Below, piece after piece: positions 18,021 through 26,261 of a stretch of DNA of 64,000 nt. A program made the translations under genes and the position numbers. Location: positions 728,210 to 792,209 of the forward strand of contig NZ_RQPJ01000021.1 of NCBI RefSeq assembly GCF_003957295.1, written 5' to 3'. The stretch's first letter is position 1; each line of letters opens with the position of its first letter. This DNA is from Arenibacter aquaticus (GTDB lineage: Bacteria; Bacteroidota; Bacteroidia; Flavobacteriales; Flavobacteriaceae). The notes below the pieces were generated by a model, which saw only the letters and a list, made by a program, of their open reading frames with translations, had not been told where the DNA came from and did not search any database.

Positions 18021-18584
18021 ATGGGAATGGAATTGGTATATCTGAATAGCATTAAAAAACAGTTCGAATATTATAAATCCGTTGGCGAAAAAACTTTTGA
18101 CCAACTTAATGAAGATGATTTTTTTTGGCAATATAACCAACAATCAAATTCAATTGCGGTAATCGTCAACCATTTATGTGGAAATATGAAATCGCGTTGG
18201 ACCGACTTCCTTATCTCGGACGGAGAAAAGGAATGGCGGAATAGAGACTTGGAGTTTGAAGCGGTAATCCAAACAAAGGATGAACTTTTGACAAAATGGA
18301 ATGATGGATGGAATTGTTTATTTGATGCGCTGAATTCTATAAAGGAAGAAAATTTTGATTCGGAAATTTACATTAGAAACCAATCCCATTCACTTGTTGA
18401 AGCCGTAAATAGACAATTTGCCCATTATTCGTATCACATAGGACAAATTGTTTACATTGGACGAATGATTAAAGGAAAGGATTGGAAAAGTTTGACTATT
18501 CCTAAGGGGAAATCATCGGACTTCAATAAGGCAAAATTTTTAAAAGGAATACACGGCGGGCATTTTTCAGATGACATAAATTAA
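18021..18584 (+). CDS. DinB-superfamily protein (DUF1572-like)
   Basis: 187 residues, four-helix-bundle pattern. Histidines at VNHLCGNMKSRW and AHYSYHIGQIVYIGRM occupy the positions of the metal-binding triad of DinB-like proteins. The C-terminal SLTIPKGKSSDFN stretch is typical of the DUF1572 branch. DinB-like proteins bind a divalent metal, and some are thiol-dependent transferases; the reaction of this branch is unknown. The start is MGMEL, with a second ATG two codons on. It stands alone between two long non-coding stretches. Confidence 0.8.
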   Translation: MGMELVYLNSIKKQFEYYKSVGEKTFDQLNEDDFFWQYNQQSNSIAVIVNHLCGNMKSRWTDFLISDGEKEWRNRDLEFEAVIQTKDELLTKWNDGWNCLFDALNSIKEENFDSEIYIRNQSHSLVEAVNRQFAHYSYHIGQIVYIGRMIKGKDWKSLTIPKGKSSDFNKAKFLKGIHGGHFSDDIN

Positions 18585-19017
18585 AAGGAGAAATCGTTTA
18601 CCAACTACTTGTTATATAGGTTATTATCACTTTTTTTCTGTACACAGAAAAAATGCTACAGATTTCTCTCAGCTTCGTTTTCTTTTGCCAACTGGGTTAT
18701 TACGAAAACAACCAATCGTACCCAAGACTACTGGAGATTACAGAACTATGGACAGTTTGAGATTGCTCTCAAACCGTTTTTTGTAATATATCCCACAATT
18801 TTAAAAATGCCTGCTAATTTTATTAATAACCAATACTTCATATACCTGATAAAAAATCAATAATAGATCCAATCTGGATAATTATGATGATAATTTATAT
18901 ATAGAGCGGTCTAATTTTGTGCTTAAAATGTCACCCGATATTCAGTTCTGGGAAATGCCCATGAGTTTAAAAAGGAAACAGAATGCAAATATTTGAACAC
19001 TTATAACTTAAGAAACT
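18585..19017. other. intergenic stretch, 433 bases, with a perfect palindrome
   Basis: An exact 10-base inverted repeat (TTTTTTCTGT-AC-ACAGAAAAAA) lies at 18632-18653. An open frame of about 43 codons (about 18863-18994, ending FWEMPMSLKRKQNANI) looks coding-like but has no start context and is probably debris. The 84-codon frame at 18609-18863 has no recognisable family and atypical composition. No gene is called. Confidence 0.45.
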
Positions 19018-20268
19018 ATGCTACAAACTACTAAACTCCTAATCGCAGTCTTTGCTACTTTTTGTTGTTTCAGTGAGGCCATTGCACAGAAACCGCTAAG
19101 AGTCTACATAATGGCCGGACAGTCCAACATGGTAGGTACCGGTGGAATTTCTACTTTTGACTATATTGGGGACGATCCAAAAACTGCACCCTTGCTCAAA
19201 AAGATGCTTGGTCCCGATGGCAATCCGAAAGTATGTGAAAGGGTTTGGATCTCTTCGCTAAATGGAAAGATGAACCAATACGGAGGCGAAGGTTTTGGGA
19301 AATTGACAGCCGGTTACGGGGTTCGCAGAACCGATCCCACGAAGCCCGACGATTTTATTGGACCGGAGTATATGTTCGGTATTACAATGGAGGAATCGTA
19401 CGATGGGCCTATATTAATTATCAAGACCGCTTGGGGCGGTCAGAACCTTAGTGTGGACTACCGATCGCCGGGTTCCGGGCCATACGTAATGAACGACTAT
19501 CAGAAGGAAGTATTTACTAAAAAGGGGAAACTAAAGCAGGTTCAGGCTCAGAAAAAAGAGGCAACAGGAAGGAATTATCGCTATATGATAGATCATGTTA
19601 AGAAAGTCTTGGGCGATATTAAGCGTGTCTACCCAGACTACGATGCTGATGCGGGGTACGAATTGATGGGCTTTGTTTGGTTTCAAGGATGGAACGACTT
19701 TAGTGATCTTACTACTTACCCATCAAGTTTTGGAGATAAGCAGTATGATCAATACAGTAAATTATTGGCACAATTCATACGAGATATCCGTAAGGATTTG
19801 GAGACACCCAAACTACCGTTCGTTATAGGAGTTATGGGGGTATACGGAAATTATACTCCAGGCACTTTCAGGATTGTAAACAATTCGGACCATCGTATGC
19901 AGCTTTTCCGTAAGGCCCAAGCTGCACCCACGGAATTGGAAGAGTTTCAAGGAACTGTAGTAGCTGTACAAACCGCATCCTTTAGAGAAGATGCCCTTGG
20001 ATTCATCGATCAAAAACTAACAGAGGTGAAAATTATGGGTAGAAAATTGTCAAAGAAGCTCCCCGATGGCCCAAATGCAGATGGTTCCATGACACCGGAA
20101 CAGCAAAAAGCCTATATTGAAACCTACAAAGCCAAAATAGTTACCCCTCAAGAAATGGCGCTTTGGAAACGTGCAGCATCTATTGGTGGCTTTATTCACT
20201 ATTATGGCTCTGCTAAATTTCATGCTCAGGCTGGCAAGGCATTCGCAGAGGCATTATTGGAAATGTAG
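19018..20268 (+). CDS. secreted SASA-domain carbohydrate esterase (CE6/sialate O-acetylesterase type)
   Basis: 416 residues with a cleavable signal peptide (1-24, ending EAIAQ). The catalytic serine block is IMAGQSNMVG (Ser36 in GQSNM), the signature of the SASA/CE6 SGNH-like esterases. Later blocks are IIKTAWGGQNL, GFVWFQGWNDF and the His-containing C-terminus HYYGSAKFHAQAGKAFAEALL. These enzymes remove O-acetyl groups from sugars such as xylan or sialic acids. About 100 residues longer than minimal family members because of an inserted helical region near 150-185. Monocistronic; it probably contributes deacetylation to polysaccharide breakdown. Confidence 0.88.
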   Translation: MLQTTKLLIAVFATFCCFSEAIAQKPLRVYIMAGQSNMVGTGGISTFDYIGDDPKTAPLLKKMLGPDGNPKVCERVWISSLNGKMNQYGGEGFGKLTAGYGVRRTDPTKPDDFIGPEYMFGITMEESYDGPILIIKTAWGGQNLSVDYRSPGSGPYVMNDYQKEVFTKKGKLKQVQAQKKEATGRNYRYMIDHVKKVLGDIKRVYPDYDADAGYELMGFVWFQGWNDFSDLTTYPSSFGDKQYDQYSKLLAQFIRDIRKDLETPKLPFVIGVMGVYGNYTPGTFRIVNNSDHRMQLFRKAQAAPTELEEFQGTVVAVQTASFREDALGFIDQKLTEVKIMGRKLSKKLPDGPNADGSMTPEQQKAYIETYKAKIVTPQEMALWKRAASIGGFIHYYGSAKFHAQAGKAFAEALLEM

Positions 20269-20522
20269 GAGTATAAATTCTATTTACTCAAAGCCCTTTT
20301 GGAAGATTCAAAATTGAAGCAAAAACTATCGATGAAGACTTTAACGTTTGCTTACAATTCTGATCAATTGTGTTTCCCAAATAGTCTACAATACAGTCTT
20401 GAGTAAGACTTGGAGTTAAACACCTTTTGTATAGGTAAAATACGTGACCCCAAGTAAATAATTACAGTATACTTTAAAATTTTATACTTATAACAACATA
20501 TAGAACGAATGTATAAAAGGTT

Positions 20523-20538
20523 TATGTTTGTAACTTTG
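20523..20538 (+). promoter_or_regulatory. two overlapping-range -7 promoter elements (TAnnTTTG)
   Basis: TATGTTTG at 20523-20530 is followed directly by TAACTTTG at 20531-20538. Both match the Bacteroidota -7 consensus TAnnTTTG and lie 22-37 bases before the ATG of the peroxiredoxin-like gene. No good -33 TTG box is seen at the expected distance. Confidence 0.4.
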
Positions 20539-20559
20539 GGCTTGGATATTTACAATTAA

Positions 20560-21219
20560 ATGAAAATAATGAAAACCTTAAAAGAACAAACCGATGCTAA
20601 AATTGAAGCTGGACGGAAAGCTAAACCCGACTTCATGAAAGGCGTTGACGCTATAATAAGTAAGGCAAAAGAATTTCAACAAGGTGCTCATGCCATTAAA
20701 ATAGGGCAAAAAGCTCCTAGTTTTGAGCTTCCTAATCCAGAAGGGAAATCAATATCCCTAGACTCCTTACTTGACAAAGGCCCTCTTGTTGTCACATTTT
20801 ATCGAGGCGACTGGTGTCCTTATTGCAACTTACAACTCAGGGCTTTGCAAGCCAAATTAGGTGAAATACATGCGCTAGGGGCCACATTAATAGCCATTAG
20901 CCCACAAGTACCTGATGGGTCACTGACAAAAAATGAAATTGCTGAAATGGAATTCACTGTTTTGTCGGACCAAGATGCCAAAGTTGCATTGCAATATGGG
21001 GTTGCTTGGGAAGTGCCGGAGTTTCTGTTGGAACATATGCGGGTAGATCGCGAACTGGACTTAGAAAAAATAAATAACGGTAATGCCAATATATTACCCA
21101 TTCCTGCCACGTTTATTTTAGATAGTAACGGTATGGTCACATGGCGCTATGTGAATGTTGATTATAGAACACGTTCGGAGCCTGATGAGATTATCAAGGC
21201 CTTAAAAAATATGTCCTAA
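20560..21219 (+). CDS. peroxiredoxin-like (AhpC/TSA-fold) protein
   Basis: 219 residues. The N-terminal 50 residues are a charged helix; the thioredoxin fold begins at IKIGQKAPSFELPNPEGK. The active-site stretch is TFYRGDWCPYCNLQLRAL, with the peroxidatic-position Cys in a W-C-P-Y-C motif. This places it in the peroxiredoxin-like branch that keeps both cysteines, rather than in classical 2-Cys AhpC. Probable role: reduction of peroxides in the cytoplasm (no signal peptide). The ATG at 20569 (MKTLKEQ) is an alternative start. A strong terminator follows at 21306. Single-gene unit. Confidence 0.85.
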   Translation: MKIMKTLKEQTDAKIEAGRKAKPDFMKGVDAIISKAKEFQQGAHAIKIGQKAPSFELPNPEGKSISLDSLLDKGPLVVTFYRGDWCPYCNLQLRALQAKLGEIHALGATLIAISPQVPDGSLTKNEIAEMEFTVLSDQDAKVALQYGVAWEVPEFLLEHMRVDRELDLEKINNGNANILPIPATFILDSNGMVTWRYVNVDYRTRSEPDEIIKALKNMS

Positions 21220-21305
21220 GGCCTTAATTTAAAATTTGTTCCCTATATAACCATTCCAATACAACATTATCGCAATGGTTTTCATTAGGGCCATAAACTA
21301 CATTC

Positions 21306-21339
21306 AAAAGGGGACGCTTCGGTGAGCTGTCCCCTTTTT
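21306..21339 (+). terminator. strong rho-independent terminator (bidirectional)
   Basis: AAAAGGGGAC pairs perfectly with GTCCCCTTTT around a loop containing TTCGG, followed by a T-run. It lies between the convergent peroxiredoxin-like gene and the FG-GAP gene and has an A-run on its 5' side, so it can end transcription from both sides. Confidence 0.85.
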
Positions 21340-21402
21340 AATAAGGTTTTCATAATGTAATGGTATTGGCTGTTTCTAAATAATCCTTAGTGCTTCCCTA
21401 TA

Positions 21403-22656
21403 TCATTTTTGGATAAAGGCATAGACTCCTTTCTTATTGGAAGTCACTATATCTATCTTGCCGTCCCCATTAAGATCACCTGTGCTAATCTGTCTTCCTA
21501 CACCAGAGTTATCGTCGATCTTATAGGGAACAAGTTCTGCCGACCCATCGGCATGCCTTTGTGTCCTGAACCAATAGAGTACCGCTGGCTCTTCCGCCCC
21601 AGGATCACGTCCATTGTGGGCATAATAGCATTTTCCGGTCACGATATCAGGAATACCGTCCTTATCTATATCGCCCATGGACAAGGCGTGAAGTTGGCTA
21701 AAAGAGACCCCATAAGGGTTATCCTCAGGACTGTTGGTCATAACGGTATGCTCCTTGAAGGTAATTTCATCGCCATCTTCAATTTGTTCAAACCAAGAAA
21801 GGCCATATCCATGTCCGTCCATAGCGGTAACAACATCGTTATCACCATCTCCATCAATATCATAGGCAAACATTTGGGCTCCGCCCTTACCGGAAGAAAA
21901 AGGATAGGGATGATAGGTCCATGCTGTGGCTCTATCCCAGTTTTTGGGCTGCTCCCACCATCCACTTCTTTCAATCACGTCGGTGAGTCCGTCCCCATTG
22001 ATATCCCCTGCCCCTAAGCCATGGGAATATTGTATAAATTTCTTTTCGTCCTTTAAACTTATTGGGAGCATTGTCCAATCCCCTCCCTTTTTTGAGGGTG
22101 CCATTCCCAATACCAAATAGCCTTTACTAAAGGCAAGCAATTCTTCTTGTTCATCACCTATCACATCCACTAAATTTGGGGATTCATGGCAAACATTCTC
22201 TAGGCCGTTATGATATTTTGGTTCGGGTACCGTTTTGGTGAGTAAAACGGAATTCTTTCCCGGATCCTTGATCCATTTACTATCCACTCCAGGTAAGCCC
22301 ACCTGAAGGATATCCATCCATCGGTTGCTATCAATATGGGAAGGAAAAGTAAAAAAGTTGGTGGAATAACCTTTTAGGCCCGGACCTGTAATGGGAAAAT
22401 ATTTCACAGGGCCATAGGCATATGCCACCTTAAAATCAGGCCCTTTCCACCATAAATTCCCGGCAACAATATCGTTATATCCGTCTTTATCAATATCCCC
22501 TATGGAGGCTCCCTCTGAAACGTATTTGTTCAACAACTCCAACTTATTAAAGGACACCGTTGTGGATGGAGCATTTTTTTGCTGGCCCCAGAACAAACTG
22601 CAAGGAAGTAACAGCAAACATGACAAAATATAGAGTCTATTCTTTAATAGTACCAT
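21403..22656 (-). CDS. secreted FG-GAP/VCBS-repeat protein
   Basis: 417 residues with a signal peptide (about 1-25, LLPCSLFWGQQ). The body is a beta-propeller of FG-GAP repeats whose calcium loops are readable: DIDKDGYNDIVAGN, DINGDGLTDVIER, DIDGDGDNDVVTAMDG, DIDKDGIPDIVTGK and DLNGDGKIDIVTSN. Proteins of this type in Bacteroidota are secreted and are often found beside cytochrome-c-type sugar dehydrogenase or lyase genes; no active site is visible. It lies 13 bases after a remnant of exactly such a cytochrome gene, so it was probably the last gene of an operon whose upstream part has been lost. Confidence 0.85.
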   Translation of the reverse strand: MVLLKNRLYILSCLLLLPCSLFWGQQKNAPSTTVSFNKLELLNKYVSEGASIGDIDKDGYNDIVAGNLWWKGPDFKVAYAYGPVKYFPITGPGLKGYSTNFFTFPSHIDSNRWMDILQVGLPGVDSKWIKDPGKNSVLLTKTVPEPKYHNGLENVCHESPNLVDVIGDEQEELLAFSKGYLVLGMAPSKKGGDWTMLPISLKDEKKFIQYSHGLGAGDINGDGLTDVIERSGWWEQPKNWDRATAWTYHPYPFSSGKGGAQMFAYDIDGDGDNDVVTAMDGHGYGLSWFEQIEDGDEITFKEHTVMTNSPEDNPYGVSFSQLHALSMGDIDKDGIPDIVTGKCYYAHNGRDPGAEEPAVLYWFRTQRHADGSAELVPYKIDDNSGVGRQISTGDLNGDGKIDIVTSNKKGVYAFIQK

Positions 22657-22669
22657 TCAACTTTTAAGT

Positions 22670-22996
22670 TTAGTTTAATTTCTTAATATAAAATAAAAGA
22701 TCCGAAACCTGTTCCCCAGAATAATTATCGATCAAGTCTTTGGGCATAAAAGATCTTCCTCTCATAAATCCTTGTGGAGCAATTTCCGAAGTCTGGATAA
22801 ACTGGTTACTGCCTCCCATAAATCCAAGGGTGGTTCCACGATCATCTCTTTTTACCAAGTATCCCTCCATACTACTGCCATCTTTCTTGTTCACCCTAAA
22901 CACTGCATACCTACTGTCCACAGCTGCATCCGGATTTAAAATTGCGGTTAAGAGGGCTTCATTTTCCTTAATGGCCGAAGCGTCCAGTGCCTGGAT
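22670..22996 (-). pseudogene. C-terminal fragment of a cytochrome c-type heme-binding protein
   Basis: The minus-strand frame is open from 22996 to a stop at 22670, and the stop codon at 22997-22999 cuts it off upstream. It reads LDASAIKENEALLTAILNPDA ... VFRVNKKDGSSMEGYLVKRDD ... GFMRGRSFMPKDLIDNYSGEQVSDLLFYIKKLN. This matches the C-terminal end of large secreted heme-binding proteins (typical pattern KDG--L-GYL--ED --- SFMP-GLID-Y---QV-DLL-YI). The CxxCH motif that should precede it is missing. Only about 108 codons remain, and a start at ATG 22921 would leave just 83. Confidence 0.7.
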
Positions 22997-23090
22997 TTAA
23001 ATCATAAAAATTTCCTGCCAATATACCATCTTTTTTTCCACCGATATCAATATCCAGAAAAGTATTGCTGATTAGACTGTAATAGGGAGT
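22968..23090 (-). pseudogene. FG-GAP-type protein C-terminal fragment overlapping the cytochrome fragment
   Basis: A second minus-strand frame reads TPYYSLISNTFLDIDIGGKKDGILAGNFYDLNPGTGRFGH and a stop at 22968. It matches the closing repeat of VCBS/FG-GAP proteins (pattern LLAGNFY----E-GRYDA-YG). It overlaps the start of the cytochrome fragment in another frame, so two truncated genes have been joined by a deletion around 22968-22999. Confidence 0.45.
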
Positions 23091-23388
23091 TTAAATTATT
23101 ATAATAATAAATTGAGTAGCCTAATGAAATTTATGTTGAGGAATTTAAAGTCCCATGTATCATTTTGATTTACCTCAAATGGGTTTCCATAAACCAAGTT
23201 TTGGTATTATTTGCTCTAATTGGTAACATCCCCAAAAAAAGCAATGCCACATTATTATTTTTGTCAGAATAGTTCCTAATTATAGCTGATATAGCATTGG
23301 TTTTATTCCAGAAAAAGGGCTTATAGATTCAATCACTAGGCATACACCTTCAATCAATTAACTTATCTTTGCCCAGCTAAATAAAAAA
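22997..23388. other. intergenic stretch
   Basis: Apart from the FG-GAP remnant listed separately (to 23090) and the promoter element at 23364, this stretch holds only AT-rich non-coding DNA. No terminator or RNA gene is recognised. Confidence 0.5.
23364..23371 (+). promoter_or_regulatory. -7 promoter element (TATCTTTG)
   Basis: Exact match to the Bacteroidota consensus TAnnTTTG, 17 bases before the dihydrouridine synthase start, which is a suitable distance for transcription to begin about 10 bases upstream of the ATG. No clear -33 TTG is seen at the expected spacing. Confidence 0.45.
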
Positions 23389-24354
23389 ATGGCTTCTACC
23401 CTACTTTCATCACCCTTACAAGGTTTTACCGATTTCAGATTTCGGAATGCCTTCAACCATTATTTTGGGGGTATAGATACTTTTTATTCGCCCTACATTA
23501 GACTGAATGGAAAGTTGAAAATTAAGCAATCCTATCAGGACGATTTATTACCGGAAAACAACACCACTTTAGAGGTGATTCCGCAAATAATCACCAATGA
23601 CCCCGAGGAGTTTGTTTATGTTGCCAAATACGTGCAAAGTCTAGGCTATAAAGAATTGAATTGGAATTTAGGCTGCCCCTACCCTATGGTGACCAAATCA
23701 GGAATGGGCTCTGGTCTCATTTGCAATCCTGAAAGAATAAATGAAGTCTTGTACAGAGCACACAACGAAACGGATATTTTGGTGTCTATGAAGATGAGAA
23801 TGGGATATGAAAACCCGGAGGAAATTCTAGCCGCCTTCCGTATTTTAGATCATTACCCGCTTAAAAACATTGCCATTCACGCCCGAATTGGAAAGCAGCT
23901 CTATAAAGGTCCTGTAGATCTAGAGGCATTTGAAAAATGCATTGGCAGTACCAAACACAAGTTGTATTATAACGGGGACATTACCAGCGTTAGCGCTTTT
24001 AAAGCCATAGAAAAAAGGTTTCCCAGTATTGATCATTTTATGATTGGGCGTGGCTTGATAGCCGACCCATTTTTACCCAGTATGATAAAAAATAACACTT
24101 TGGAATATCCACCCAACCGATGGTCCATTTTTTCAGAATTTCATGACACTATTTACCAGCAATATGACGAGTACCTGTCCGGACCAACCCCAATAAAAAT
24201 GAAAATGCTAGGTTTTTGGGAATTCTTTTCCCAATCTACCTCCAACCCACGGAAAACATACAAAGCCATAAAAAAGGCTTCTAATCCTGTAAAGTACAGA
24301 TTGGCCGTGGATCAAATCATAAATGCAGAAATGAAAGTTAAGAGCGCTTTTTAA
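23389..24354 (+). CDS. tRNA-dihydrouridine synthase family protein
   Basis: 321 residues, TIM-barrel flavoenzyme that reduces uridines in tRNA with NADPH. Visible elements are SPLQGFTDFRFRNAF at the N-terminus, the NWNLGCPYPMV block (about 90), VSMKMRMGYE, the FMN-contact block IHARIGKQLYKG, YYNGDI, and the phosphate-binding FMIGRGLIADPFLP. The stretch after GCP reads KSGMGSGLIC. The position occupied by the proton-donor Cys in DusA/DusB-type G-Y-G-A-C-L is Gly here, with a Cys three residues on, placing this in the DusC-like or Bacteroidota-specific branch. Single-gene unit with a recognisable -7 promoter. Confidence 0.9.
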   Translation: MASTLLSSPLQGFTDFRFRNAFNHYFGGIDTFYSPYIRLNGKLKIKQSYQDDLLPENNTTLEVIPQIITNDPEEFVYVAKYVQSLGYKELNWNLGCPYPMVTKSGMGSGLICNPERINEVLYRAHNETDILVSMKMRMGYENPEEILAAFRILDHYPLKNIAIHARIGKQLYKGPVDLEAFEKCIGSTKHKLYYNGDITSVSAFKAIEKRFPSIDHFMIGRGLIADPFLPSMIKNNTLEYPPNRWSIFSEFHDTIYQQYDEYLSGPTPIKMKMLGFWEFFSQSTSNPRKTYKAIKKASNPVKYRLAVDQIINAEMKVKSAF

Positions 24355-24583
24355 AGGCTTTGCGTTTGGGGTTGGGCTTGATCGTGGAAGTGGTGTTTAA
24401 CTTATTGACTTTTTTGAATATTGATCCTGGGTGTTAGGATATAAGTGTAGAAAACCGCATTAAATTTAAACTGAGGCGAAGAACCAAGCTATAGCAGTGG
24501 TTAATACTCAAAGGATTGCCATTAACTGAGGCTTAACACATTTGTTTGGGATACAGTTTTTTGAACAAGTTATGTAATAGAAA

Positions 24584-24610
24584 AAGCTGCCTCAGATTTT
24601 GAGACAGCTT
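24584..24610 (-). terminator. rho-independent terminator for the 25-33 kb operon
   Basis: AAGCTGCCTCA pairs with TGAGACAGCTT (one G-U pair, 5-base loop). On the minus strand it is followed by a U-run. It lies about 360 bases beyond the last intact gene of the SusCD operon and just beyond the pseudogene remnant at 24706-24915, consistent with the remnant having once been the last gene. Confidence 0.8.
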
Positions 24611-24705
24611 CTAAGCAACTTAACTAATTAATAATAACTCAACAATTAAACTCTATTTTAATTCTAATGATCTTCTATTTTATTCTAGGATTACTATTCG
24701 CATTT

Positions 24706-24915
24706 TCAATTTAGTTTCCATTCGTCATATGGGTACAAAACTTTTAATGGATGATATGAGTATGGGCAAATCTCACCCTCATCAAATTTTGCTCCTTTTG
24801 GAATTTGGGTTCACAACTGCCCCACTTTGCTACTACCTATGCTATCCATGTAAAACCAAAACAAAGAGTGCTCCCGATGCCAAATAAAACGATATACATC
24901 TTTAATTGAACCTAA
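24706..24915 (-). pseudogene. remnant of an unidentified gene at the end of the SusCD operon
   Basis: A minus-strand frame of about 66 codons with one internal TGA reads KDVYRFIWHREHSLFWFY ... SSKVGQL, stop, IPKGAKFDEGEICPYSYH ... VLYPYDEWKLN, stop at 24706. The aromatic-rich, non-repetitive composition is that of a real protein tail. I cannot name the family. Its position between the last operon gene and the operon terminator suggests that a further gene was lost. Confidence 0.5.
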
Positions 24916-24973
24916 TTAACTGTCTAGGCAAAATTATTTTCTATGAAGTCTTTAACCATACATGAGTCATGAA

Positions 24974-26179
24974 TTATTCCACCCCGGATGCAAAAAATGT
25001 AAACTCATCAAAATTAGCGTTTAGCTCTCCATTAATGGATGAAATACCCACTATTCTAATATATCTATAATTCTCCGCATTTTCTAGAATTTCCACTTCA
25101 AAGGTCTCTTGTGTGTTTCCAGTGACATCTATTAATTTAACCCAGCCTTTGGCCGTTGCATCCGCTTCCCAATCTGACAATTCCCCTGCATCAATATCAG
25201 CAGTTTCTGCTCCTGTTAGGTCATTGGTTGCCCAGATTTGGTAGGCTCCAGGACTTCTGCCACCACAACATGCCGATCGTTTGTCTAATCTGAATCCACT
25301 TAGATTCGCGCTCACACCAATATCAAAACTCATCACGAAAGGGTATTGGTCTTCAGCCGAGTCGCAACTATGCCAATATTCTCCGGTTGCACCATCGGTT
25401 AACCTTTCATAGCTGGACACATAACAACCATCAGATGCATCAAAAGGCAATCTTAGAGCTGTGATGTTGGTATGGTTTAGTTGAAATTGTTCTGGAAACA
25501 CTGTTTCTGATGACGCAGTAAAAACCTCAATTGCATTGGGGCTGGGAGCATAAATACTTTCCACAATAATCTGACCACCTAAGTTGTAACTGGTCAAAAT
25601 TGTTTCATTAATATCATTGGGTATTTCAATGGTCTGCATAGCTCCATCAGCATCTTCATAACTTAGAGATGTTGAAATACTTCCATTTGGGACATCTCCC
25701 CATGATAATATCGCCTCGCTCTCAAATACCTTAATTGCGGAAATGCTTCTACTAAGAAGCGTATTTTGATATTTTGAGCCATAAACAACGGTGGTTACTT
25801 CTCGGGGAATAGATGTATTTCCTGAATCGTCCTTTAGATAGACATCAAAATTATATTCTCCTTCGTCTAAGTTGGCAATAAATAGTATTGTGTCTTGACC
25901 AATATTTTGGCGTTGCACATCAAATTCTTGAACAAATGATTTGTCTTTCGTTTGTAGGACACCGCTGCTTATTTTTGGGTCGGCATTGATTACTATTGAA
26001 AATTGGAGTTTTTCATAACCAGGAGCGACAATGACGGTATCAGGAGTACCTACATATATAATTTCCCCATCTTTGGTGAATTCGCTGTAGGTTTCGGTCG
26101 TTTCTTCACACGAGGCAACGGCAAAAAATATGCCTATAGCCAAGAGAGCGAAATATATAATTCTTGTTGACTTTTTCAT
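24974..26179 (-). CDS. surface lipoprotein with DUF4998-like and discoidin-like (DUF5000) domains
   Basis: 401 residues with a lipoprotein signal (GIFFAVASC, Cys24). The N-terminal half (about 30-215) has strands of the type YTGTPDTVIVAPGYEKLQFSI and LDEGEYNFDVYLKDDSGNTS, which matches DUF4998 layout. The C-terminal part (about 245-400) is a jelly-roll of the coagulation factor 5/8 type: FDASDGCYVSSYERL ... FVMSFDIGVSANLSGFRLDKR ... YRYIRIVGI. Proteins of this kind are surface glycan-binding proteins encoded after susD. It is the last intact gene of the operon, 82 bases after the similar DUF5000 lipoprotein. A CCGG cysteine cluster (SACCGGRS) is unusual. Confidence 0.82.
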   Translation of the reverse strand: MKKSTRIIYFALLAIGIFFAVASCEETTETYSEFTKDGEIIYVGTPDTVIVAPGYEKLQFSIVINADPKISSGVLQTKDKSFVQEFDVQRQNIGQDTILFIANLDEGEYNFDVYLKDDSGNTSIPREVTTVVYGSKYQNTLLSRSISAIKVFESEAILSWGDVPNGSISTSLSYEDADGAMQTIEIPNDINETILTSYNLGGQIIVESIYAPSPNAIEVFTASSETVFPEQFQLNHTNITALRLPFDASDGCYVSSYERLTDGATGEYWHSCDSAEDQYPFVMSFDIGVSANLSGFRLDKRSACCGGRSPGAYQIWATNDLTGAETADIDAGELSDWEADATAKGWVKLIDVTGNTQETFEVEILENAENYRYIRIVGISSINGELNANFDEFTFFASGVE

Positions 26180-26261
26180 TATTTTTTAGATATTAAAGAT
26201 TAGCTATATCCAGACTGCTTTGGTTAAATTTTATTCATTTATTAAGCATCCAGTGTTACTT

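Noticed and set aside
18609-18863. 84-codon frame as a small gene
   Set aside because: No known family, no start context; composition is like surrounding non-coding DNA.
21409-22017. Plus-strand frame of about 200 codons within the FG-GAP gene
   Set aside because: Antisense shadow of the calcium-loop repeats; the minus-strand protein has a signal peptide and five FG-GAP motifs.
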